Positions 58,477 through 64,000 of a stretch of DNA of 64,000 nt are shown here, in pieces. The notes under the pieces were generated by a model, which saw only the letters and a program-made list of their open reading frames with translations, ran no database searches and had not been told where the DNA came from. This stretch comes from Streptomyces reniochalinae (GTDB lineage Bacteria; Actinomycetota; Actinomycetes; Streptomycetales; Streptomycetaceae), in assembly GCF_003323735.1 (NCBI RefSeq), contig NZ_QOIM01000034.1, positions 248,001 through 312,000 of the forward strand, in the 5' to 3' direction. The position numbers and the translations under genes were made by a program. Each line of letters starts with the position of its first letter. Position 1 is the stretch's first letter.

Positions 58477-59097
58477 TCAGGACTCCTTGACCGCGATGGT
58501 CTCGACGGTGTTGGCCACGTGCTCGAAGGCGTCCGCCGCCTCCTCGAGCACGTCCACGACCTGCTTGAGCTTCATGACCTCGATCGCGTCGTACTTGCCG
58601 TTGAACAGATGGGCGAGCAGCTTGCGGTGGACCTGGTCGGCCTGGTTCTCCAGCCGGTTGACCTCGATCCAGTACTCGGTGAGGTTGTCCATGGTCCGCA
58701 GGTTCGGCATGGCCTCGGCCGTCAGTTCGGCAGCCCGCGACAGCACCTCGATCTGCTGTTCGACGCCCTTGGGCAGTTCCTCGATCTGGTACAGGACGAC
58801 GAGGTCGACGGCCTCCTCCATGAAGTCCATGATGTCGTCGAGGGAGGAGGCCAGGTTGTAGATGTCCTCGCGGTCGAACGGGGTGATGAAGGAGGAGTTG
58901 AGCTGGTGGAAGATCGCGTGTGTCGCGTCGTCTCCCGCGTGCTCCGCCGCGCGCATCCGCTCGGAGATCTCGGTTCGCGCGGAGGAGTCCGCCCCGAGCA
59001 GTTCCATGAGGAGTTTCGAGCCGGTCACGATGTTGTCCGCGGAGGCCGCGAACATGTCGTAGAAGCTCGTCTCCCTGGGGGTCAGACGAAAGCGCAC
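58477..59097 (-). CDS. DUF47 (PhoU-like) phosphate transport regulator
   Basis: 206 residues; GTG behind GAGGA. PhoU-like helical bundle: MRFRLTPRETSFYDMFAASA, MRAAEHAGDDATHAIFHQLN, TPFDREDIYNLASSLDDIMD (the metal-binding E/D-x-x-x-D motif), NRLENQADQVHRKLLAHLF. DUF47 proteins partner with Pit. No PhoU or PhoR/PhoP gene is in the window. Confidence 0.95.
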   Translation of the reverse strand: MRFRLTPRETSFYDMFAASADNIVTGSKLLMELLGADSSARTEISERMRAAEHAGDDATHAIFHQLNSSFITPFDREDIYNLASSLDDIMDFMEEAVDLVVLYQIEELPKGVEQQIEVLSRAAELTAEAMPNLRTMDNLTEYWIEVNRLENQADQVHRKLLAHLFNGKYDAIEVMKLKQVVDVLEEAADAFEHVANTVETIAVKES

Positions 59098-59232
59098 TGG
59101 GGGTCCTCGGATGCCTCGATGACGGTCTCGTTGATGCTAGGCGCATCATCCGGCCACAGCGAACCGGCGTCCCCCCAGTGTCACCCATGTCAGCCCGCGC
59201 CTTGAAGCGGGCTCGGAGAAGTCCGGTATCCT

Positions 59233-59249
59233 ATACCCACGAGGGGTAT
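59233..59249. promoter_or_regulatory. CsoR operator upstream of csoR
   Basis: ATACCC (59233-59238) and GGGTAT (59244-59249), 5-bp spacer: the pseudo-palindrome known for copper-sensing CsoR in Streptomyces. It overlaps a TATCCT/TATACC -10-like sequence, so CsoR probably represses itself. Confidence 0.8.
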
Positions 59250-59304
59250 CAGGGCCCCGGTGCCACGGCCCCCGCCCGCCTCTCACCACCACCTGGAGGA
59301 CCGC

Positions 59305-59676
59305 ATGACGCCGCCGCCACAGCCCATCCCCGAGACGCCGGACACTGTGGCCGAAGCCACCTCCCAGTGCTGCTCCGCGCACGCGGCCACCGGAGAGCAC
59401 GGTTACACGAAGAACAAGGAAGCTCACGTCAAGCGACTGCGCCGCATCGAGGGCCAGATCCGGGGCCTCCAGCGGATGGTCGACGAGGACGTCTACTGCA
59501 TCGACATACTCACGCAGGTCTCCGCCTCCACGAAGGCACTCCAGTCCTTCGCCCTCCAACTCCTCGAAGAGCACCTGCGCCACTGCGTGGCCCACGCGGC
59601 ACAGGACGGCGGCGCCGAGATGGACGCCAAGGTGGAAGAGGCCACCGCCGCCATCGCCCGCCTCCTGCGCACCTGA
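59305..59676 (+). CDS. csoR: copper-sensing repressor CsoR
   Basis: 123 residues; ATG behind GGAGGA. The CsoR/RcnR helical fold with KRLRRIEGQIRGLQRMVDED and the copper ligands Cys65 (VYCIDIL), His90 and Cys94 (EHLRHCVAHAA), spaced 25 and 4 as in M. tuberculosis CsoR (Cys36, His61, Cys65). The DNA-binding Arg/Lys patch is intact. An N-terminal tail of about 35 residues carries an extra CC-x-x-H (QCCSAH). Cu(I) binding releases the DNA. No copA or copZ is adjacent. Confidence 0.94.
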   Translation: MTPPPQPIPETPDTVAEATSQCCSAHAATGEHGYTKNKEAHVKRLRRIEGQIRGLQRMVDEDVYCIDILTQVSASTKALQSFALQLLEEHLRHCVAHAAQDGGAEMDAKVEEATAAIARLLRT

Positions 59677-59819
59677 TCCCCGCGCAGGGCCAGACGCGGT
59701 GCCAGATCCACGCGCCACGGCTACGCCGCAGACCTCGCCGATGTGCGGGTGGCCCCCGACGAAGTAGTTGCCGGGCATCGCGGCCGGCTCGCGGTGGCGG
59801 CCACCGGGTCCGGCGGCCG

Positions 59820-60050
59820 CTACCGGGTCGGGCCAGGGGCCTCGTCCAGCTCGCCTGCGGCGCGGCGGAGCACCTCGTCGATACGGGCCCGGCTGAGGGG
59901 CCCCTCCGCGGCGGAGGCGGCGATCATCAGCTCTCCGCACAGCTCGATCTCGGCGAGGGCCGCGTGGTCCTGGTGATCCTGCGTCAGCGCGCGCCGCCGG
60001 CAGCGGCTCCCGCGGCCGTCACCTCTGTTGTCACGCTTCGGTACAGGCAC
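59820..60050 (-). CDS. small hypothetical protein
   Basis: 76 residues; GTG with GGGAGG eight bases upstream. It begins PVPKRDNRGDGRGSRC and continues with two helices: HAALAEIELCGELMIAASAA and SRARIDEVLRRAAGELDEA. The pattern ALAEIELxGELMIAASA recurs, from memory, in short Streptomyces proteins of unknown function. No enzyme motif. It is followed by the lipoprotein gene region, which reads the same way but is not coupled. Confidence 0.78.
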   Translation of the reverse strand: MPVPKRDNRGDGRGSRCRRRALTQDHQDHAALAEIELCGELMIAASAAEGPLSRARIDEVLRRAAGELDEAPGPTR

Positions 60051-60186
60051 ACATATCACCTCCCGTGCTCCACGGATCCACCGGGCGGGAACGCCACGGC
60101 CGGGCGGGGGCCCGGCTTCCCAGCGTAGGGAGTACCACACCGTCCGCGCATGGCACTTCCGAACCATTTACCGGATCAACGCCCGG

Positions 60187-61266
60187 TCACCCAGCGGCGA
60201 TCTTCCCCGCCCAGATGTCGCCGGCCTCGGGCATCGCGATCCTGGCCTCGACCCCGAAATCGCCCAGCCTGGTGGTGGACGAGACGGTCAGGTCCATGGC
60301 CGGCGCGACGGACGGCTCCGCGCTGCCGGTGGGCTCCGCACCGACCGGATCCTTGCCGGCGGCGTCCGTGGTGAAGGAGAACCGGTGCTGCACCTTCCGC
60401 AGCCGGCCCTGGGCGTCGAGATAGGCGTCGAACGGCACCGTACGGCCCGAGAACCCCTTCTCCGCCGCCCGCAGCCGGTGCCGGGCCCGCGGCGGCGCCG
60501 CATCGGCCGCGCGTTCGATGTCGACCAGGCCGCTGTAGTGCCACACCCGCTCGCCGTCCAACTCGGTGGCACCCTCGGATGCGATCCGCCGGGCGCCCCT
60601 CAGCAGCTGAGCCGCGGTGATCGGATCCGTCGCCCCGCCCGTCACCAGGTTCCCGTCCGGCAGCCCCGCCGTCGCCACCCGCACCCACTTGTCGGCCGGC
60701 ACACCCGCGCGGTTCTTCATGTACAGCGCATCCGGAGTGATCAGCTCGGTGACGGGTCTGCGCTCCCCGGGCCGCGCCCCGTCCGCGCCGGGCGGCAGCG
60801 TCACCCGCAGCCTCCCGGTGGCCCGGGACAGATCGAAGAGCCCCGACCCCTCGATGGTGACGCGCGTACCGCCGCTGGCCATCTCCATGGCCGTCCGCAC
60901 CCGCGCCGAACCGGCCCGCGTCAGGGCTTCGGCCGCCCGGACGACAGCGGAGCCGCCGGGGCCCGAGGGGCGCGCCGCCGTGGGAGGACCGCCCGTGGCG
61001 ACCGCACCGTCCCCGGAACACCCCGTGAGCGCCACGGCGGCGAGTGCGGTACCCATCGCCGCCACCAGCACCGGGGAGCTCACGGTGTCGCCCCGCGGGA
61101 GCCGTACCGGCCGACGCGAGCGTGCGGCCCGCCCCTGTCGCCGCCCCGGCCCACCCGTGCGCCCTCTGCGCGCCGTGCACGCCGCCGTGCGCGCCATGAG
61201 CCGTGTCAGCCCTGTCCGCTCCGGCCATCCCGGCTGTCCCAGCCGCCCCCGTCGCCGCACTGTCAT
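60187..61266 (-). CDS. lipoprotein, LppX/LprG-like fold, with long N-terminal extension
   Basis: 359 residues from the ATG with GAGAGG; alternatives are an ATG at 61197 and a GTG at 61083 directly before the hydrophobic core. The lipobox ALTGC lies in LVAAMGTALAAVALTGCSGD (Cys about 83). After the lipid anchor are repeated beta strands: ARVRTAMEMASGGTRVTIEG, LYMKNRAGVPADKWVRVA, FDAYLDAQGRLRKVQHRFS. The first 60 residues are Arg-rich, unusual for an export signal. Probably lipid- or glycolipid-binding on the outer face; not proven. Confidence 0.8.
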   Translation of the reverse strand: MTVRRRGRLGQPGWPERTGLTRLMARTAACTARRGRTGGPGRRQGRAARSRRPVRLPRGDTVSSPVLVAAMGTALAAVALTGCSGDGAVATGGPPTAARPSGPGGSAVVRAAEALTRAGSARVRTAMEMASGGTRVTIEGSGLFDLSRATGRLRVTLPPGADGARPGERRPVTELITPDALYMKNRAGVPADKWVRVATAGLPDGNLVTGGATDPITAAQLLRGARRIASEGATELDGERVWHYSGLVDIERAADAAPPRARHRLRAAEKGFSGRTVPFDAYLDAQGRLRKVQHRFSFTTDAAGKDPVGAEPTGSAEPSVAPAMDLTVSSTTRLGDFGVEARIAMPEAGDIWAGKIAAG

Positions 61267-61374
61267 CCCGCCGACCTCTCGTTCCCGGTCGCTGCCGTAC
61301 CGGTCGCGGGCCGGTCCGGATCCGTCGGTTCATCGGGGGCAACGAGGCCCTGGGAGCGCCCGTCACGGCCCCAG

Positions 61375-61380
61375 TACGGT
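61375..61380 (+). promoter_or_regulatory. -10 box of a leaderless promoter
   Basis: TACGGT, six bases before the GTG of the small gene at 61387; no ribosome site. Confidence 0.55.
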
Positions 61381-61386
61381 GGTCAC

Positions 61387-61785
61387 GTGCGAGAGCGAGC
61401 CCCCGAACACCAGCCGGACCCCCTCCCCACGGCCCCGGCTGGGACCGAACCCGACGCCCCGGGGGCCGGAGGAATCGTCCCGCCAGGGAGCGCGGCCGAA
61501 ACCGCGCCCGCGAACCCAGCCGCGCTTACGGGCGGCGCGCCCGCGGACGGAGCCGCACCTCCGGACGGCGGCGCGCCCGTAAGTGGGGCCGCGGCGCACG
61601 TCACGTCGCTGCACGAACGGGGAGCGTTCTGCTCCGCCTCGTGCGCCTGCGGCTGGCGCGGAGCGGCGCGCCGCGCCCGCGACCGGGCCCGCGCGGACGC
61701 CCTCGCGCACCACGACGCCCACCCACCAGGCCCCGCCCCGCACACGGCGGCGCCCCCGCCGGGCGGACCGGCGGGGGCGCTGTAA
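61387..61785 (+). CDS. small Pro/Ala-rich protein with Cys-x-Cys end
   Basis: 132 residues. The N-terminal 90 are low-complexity Ala/Pro/Gly (DGAAPPDGGAPVSGAA). The C-terminal part is the conserved piece: HERGAFCSASCACGWRGAAR followed by RARDRARADALAHHDAHPPG, typical of small Streptomyces proteins with a C-x-C-G-W motif and an Arg/Asp/Ala repeat, perhaps a zinc-binding hairpin. A GC-only hairpin (61750-61780) overlaps its last codons and likely terminates the transcript. Confidence 0.72.
   Translation: MRERAPEHQPDPLPTAPAGTEPDAPGAGGIVPPGSAAETAPANPAALTGGAPADGAAPPDGGAPVSGAAAHVTSLHERGAFCSASCACGWRGAARRARDRARADALAHHDAHPPGPAPHTAAPPPGGPAGAL
61750..61780. terminator. hairpin overlapping the end of the small gene
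   Basis: Perfect 11-bp arms GCGCCCCCGCC (61750-61760) and complement (61770-61780), 9-nt loop, spanning the last codons before the TAA at 61783. Confidence 0.7.
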
Positions 61786-61910
61786 GCCCTCGGAGAAGGG
61801 GACGCCGTAAGCCGTCAGGGACGGGGGCGGGGACGAGGCGGAGGGTGGTGAGGGGCGCGAGGCCCCGGACGCGTCGGCTCCTTGCCGAGACGTGAGCGCG
61901 TTTCCGGTGC

Positions 61911-62627
61911 TCAGGCCGCCAGGTCGCGGCCGGAGCTGCGGCGCGCGGTGGCACCCTCCCGGTGGTCGGAAGGCCGGCCGTCGTCGTCCGCGGGCGTACG
62001 CGCGGCCGCGCCGCCCGCCCACAGGAGCGTCTCGATCCTGGCGTTGCCCGCGACGAGCCGCACCAGCGGGGTCAGCGCCCACATGGCGACCGGGGCGAGC
62101 AGCAGGGCGACGGCGGTGCCCAGGGCGAGGCCGCCGATGACGTCGGTGGGGTAGTGCACCCCCATGTAGACGCGGCAGAAGCCCTCCAGTACGGCGAGGG
62201 CGATGGCGACGAGTCCCGGCTTGCGCTGGACCATGAAGATGCCGACGGCGATGGCCATGGTGAGCGTCGCGTGGTCGCTCACGAAGGAGAAGTCGGTCTT
62301 GCCCTGGACCAGGACCTCCACGCCCTGGTGGTCCAGGAAGGGCCGGGGTCGCTCGACGAAGCCGCGAATGGGGATGTTGACGGCCAGCGCGACGAGGGCT
62401 GCCACGGGTGCCCAGATGAGCCCGGCGAAGCCGCTGACGGCCTCGTCCCGGCTCTCGCGCTTCCGGGTGACGCCCCACCAGGCCCACAGGGCCAGGGCGA
62501 CGAGCCCCACGGCGATGCCGTACTCCCCGACGTACTCCATGATCCGGTCGGCCCACGTGGGTGCGTCTTTGGCCAGGCCGTTGATGTCGTAGAGAAGTTC
62601 GACATCGGGGTTGTCCCAGAGTGCCAT
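61911..62627 (-). CDS. PAP2-family membrane phosphatase
   Basis: 238 residues, about five helices. PAP2 motifs: C1 around IPIRGFVERPRPFLD (R-P), C2 DFSFVSDHATLTMAIAVG (S-D-H replaces P-S-G-H), C3 CRVYMGVHYPTDVIGGLALG (R-x5-H). This suits undecaprenyl pyrophosphate phosphatases of the BcrC type or phosphatidate phosphatases. The C-terminus (ADDDGRPSDHREG) is cytoplasmic and hydrophilic. It lies between the small protein and the transglycosylase on the minus strand, in a cell-wall-related neighbourhood. A GTG at 62645 is an alternative start. Confidence 0.9.
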   Translation of the reverse strand: MALWDNPDVELLYDINGLAKDAPTWADRIMEYVGEYGIAVGLVALALWAWWGVTRKRESRDEAVSGFAGLIWAPVAALVALAVNIPIRGFVERPRPFLDHQGVEVLVQGKTDFSFVSDHATLTMAIAVGIFMVQRKPGLVAIALAVLEGFCRVYMGVHYPTDVIGGLALGTAVALLLAPVAMWALTPLVRLVAGNARIETLLWAGGAAARTPADDDGRPSDHREGATARRSSGRDLAA

Positions 62628-62891
62628 CGCGGTGCGGCCCCTCACTTCGGCTGTGTGCTCATGGCTGGATCTGCGCTGACGACCCCCCGTGGTCGCGGTG
62701 CGGAAGTCCGGTTCCGCGGAGAAAAACGCGCTGCGGCAGGCGAACCGTTCCGTTCGTACCGAACGATCACCAGGACGTTACCCAAGGGTGACCCATAGAC
62801 GCAGCTCAGGGCCTATGCCTCACGGATTGTTGACGTAATCCCTGCGCTGCGTACACAACCGTGCGCCCCGGCTGTGCGCACGCGGCTCGGG

Positions 62892-63872
62892 TCACTTGCC
62901 GGTCGGACGGGTCGCTCCGAAGTAGTCCGGGGAATCGATCGGGTCGTACCGGATCTTCGCTCCCGTGTAGGGGGCGTTGATCATTTTGCCACCCCCGACA
63001 TAGATGCCGACGTGGTGGATGGAGCGCGAGTTGGTCAGATCGTGCGCGAAGAAGACCAGATCCCCCGGGAGCAGCTCGTCCCGCTTGGGATGCGGCCCCG
63101 TGTCGTACTGGTCGTTGGCCACGCGCGGCAGCTCCACCCCGACCTTCTTGTACGCCGCCTTCGTCAGCCCCGAACAGTCGAACCTGCCACCCTGCTCCGG
63201 CGTACCGTTCCCGCCCCACAGGTACGGGGTCCCCAGCTTGCTCTGCGCGAACGCGATGGCACCCGCCCCCGCCTTCGTGGGGCTCAGCCGGCCGCTGGGC
63301 GCTGAGAAGCTCTTCTCCATCCTGCGGATCGTCGACACGTAGTTCTTCGTCTCGCTGTACGGCGGCACCCCGTTGTACTTGATGACGGCGTAGGGGCCCG
63401 CGTTGTACGCGGCGAGCATGTTGTCCGTGGTGTTCCCCGGCACGTCCTTCACGTTCTTCGCCAGCGAACAGTCGTACTTGGCAGCGGACGGGATCGCGTC
63501 CTCGGGATCCCAGACGCTCTTCTTGCCGTCACCGTTCGCGTCAAAGCCGTGGACCGACCAGGTGGCGGGGATGAACTGCGCGATCCCCTGCGCCTGCGCG
63601 TTGCTCCGCGCGTCGGGCTGGAAACCGCTCTCCTGCTTCAGCTGCGAGGCGAGGACCGCCGGGTTGAGGGCCTCGCACATGGTGCCCCACTTCTGCACGA
63701 GCCCCGCGTAAGCGGCCGGGACCGAGCCCTTGGCGAGCGCGACCGCGCCCCCGGCACCGCCGAAGAGGCCGGCCGCGGCCACGTAGGTGCCCACCACGAG
63801 CAGCGCGACGAACAAGGAGAGCACTCCCAGCCCGCCCCCCACCGCGAGCAGCCACACTTTCTTCCGGCCCAC
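62892..63872 (-). CDS. lytic transglycosylase fused to NlpC/P60 endopeptidase
   Basis: 326 residues; GTG behind GGGAGG. N-terminal signal-anchor (KVWLLAVGGGLGVLSLFVAL), then a goose-type SLT domain: catalytic Glu in LASQLKQESGFQPDARS, AQGIAQFIPATWSVHG, DNMLAAYNAGPYAV. After a linker, the NlpC/P60 domain: LGTPYLWGGNG, catalytic Cys in RFDCSGLTKAAYKKVG, His in SRSIHHVGIYVGGGKM, third residue in INAPYTGAKIRYD. It cuts both glycan strands and stem peptides. Conserved in Streptomyces as a cell-wall remodelling enzyme. Confidence 0.95.
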   Translation of the reverse strand: MGRKKVWLLAVGGGLGVLSLFVALLVVGTYVAAAGLFGGAGGAVALAKGSVPAAYAGLVQKWGTMCEALNPAVLASQLKQESGFQPDARSNAQAQGIAQFIPATWSVHGFDANGDGKKSVWDPEDAIPSAAKYDCSLAKNVKDVPGNTTDNMLAAYNAGPYAVIKYNGVPPYSETKNYVSTIRRMEKSFSAPSGRLSPTKAGAGAIAFAQSKLGTPYLWGGNGTPEQGGRFDCSGLTKAAYKKVGVELPRVANDQYDTGPHPKRDELLPGDLVFFAHDLTNSRSIHHVGIYVGGGKMINAPYTGAKIRYDPIDSPDYFGATRPTGK

Positions 63873-64000
63873 GCCCCAACCCTCCCCCGCAGGACACCAG
63901 TTCCTCGCACGACAACTGGGCTCATCATTCCAGCACCCGCGCCACAAAGGAACGGCGGACGGGAGGCGCCCAGGTGAACGCGTCGCACGCCGGCCCCGCC

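Noticed and set aside
57313..59205. 630-codon plus-strand open frame opposite pit and DUF47
   Set aside because: Antisense shadow of two well-defined genes; low-complexity Asp/Gly/His/Arg composition.
59098..59230. PHO box in front of DUF47/pit
   Set aside because: A single GGTTCGCTGT-like unit is seen; repeats are missing.

Overview
The window is chromosomal DNA from a high-GC actinomycete, almost certainly a Streptomyces. The evidence is G/C in nearly every third codon position, frequent GTG starts, many ATGA/GTGA stop-start overlaps, two mycothiol genes (mshA, mshD), GlnR, the nickel regulator Nur, the developmental regulators DevA and RsiG, and a PHO-box-controlled pst operon. I see no rRNA, tRNA, CRISPR array, integrase or full-size transposase. 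From memory, gene content matches the conserved core of the S. coelicolor chromosome around SCO4137-SCO4204. Here, however, the block from CHAD/ppk to the NlpC/P60 gene lies inverted relative to mshA and pst, so ppk is about 40 kb from pst.

Layout. 0-1.6 kb: edge of a glycosyltransferase and a holin-like/DUF3618/DUF4235 membrane-stress trio. 2.4-4.7 kb: a three-gene locus that looks like a type VII (WXG) effector with a helical partner and an immunity-like lipoprotein. 4.7-7.5 kb: YbjN-like protein, mshA, a divergent methyltransferase. 7.7-10.5 kb: PadR repressor with a near-perfect 31-bp palindrome over its start, plus a BceAB/FtsX-type ABC transporter. 10.5-15.7 kb: CHAD protein and ppk, divergent from an unrecognised 492-residue protein. 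15.8-22.5 kb (minus strand): mshD; an HtrA-like protease, response regulator and histidine kinase; a LacI regulator; glnR. 22.9-31.2 kb: hydrolase, MoaD-like protein, membrane protein, LmeA-like lipoprotein, then sulfur genes (Cys leader peptide, CysA sulfurtransferase, DUF1416, DsrE), nitrobindin, and a LAETG surface protein. 31.2-36.8 kb: nur, ygfZ, dtd, rsiG, asparaginase, Eis-like acetyltransferase. 37-41 kb: devA, a 217-bp MITE-like repeat, APH-like kinase, HAD hydrolase, ankyrin protein. 41-46.4 kb: HAD hydrolase, methyltransferase and a compact resistance cassette (virginiamycin B lyase, ABC-F, TetR). 46.5-52.7 kb: MerR-PP2C fusion, XRE/HbhA-like/DUF2516 cluster, response regulator-phosphatase, peptidoglycan hydrolase. 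53-59.1 kb: pstSCAB behind a PHO box, convergent with pit-DUF47. 59.2-64 kb: csoR, small proteins, lipoprotein, PAP2 phosphatase, transglycosylase-NlpC/P60 hydrolase.

How parts connect. Phosphate: PhoP-type repeats drive pstS; pit and DUF47 provide low-affinity uptake; ppk stores polyphosphate. Nitrogen: GlnR. Metals: Nur and CsoR. Thiol/sulfur: mshA, mshD, CysA with its cysteine-rich leader, DUF1416, DsrE, a MoaD-like protein. Development and second messengers: RsiG carries both c-di-GMP-binding motifs; DevA sits behind several palindromes. Start codons were set from ribosome binding sites, 4-nt overlaps, or -10 boxes 6-7 nt upstream (leaderless promoters). Family names come from recognising sequence by eye, without database searches.
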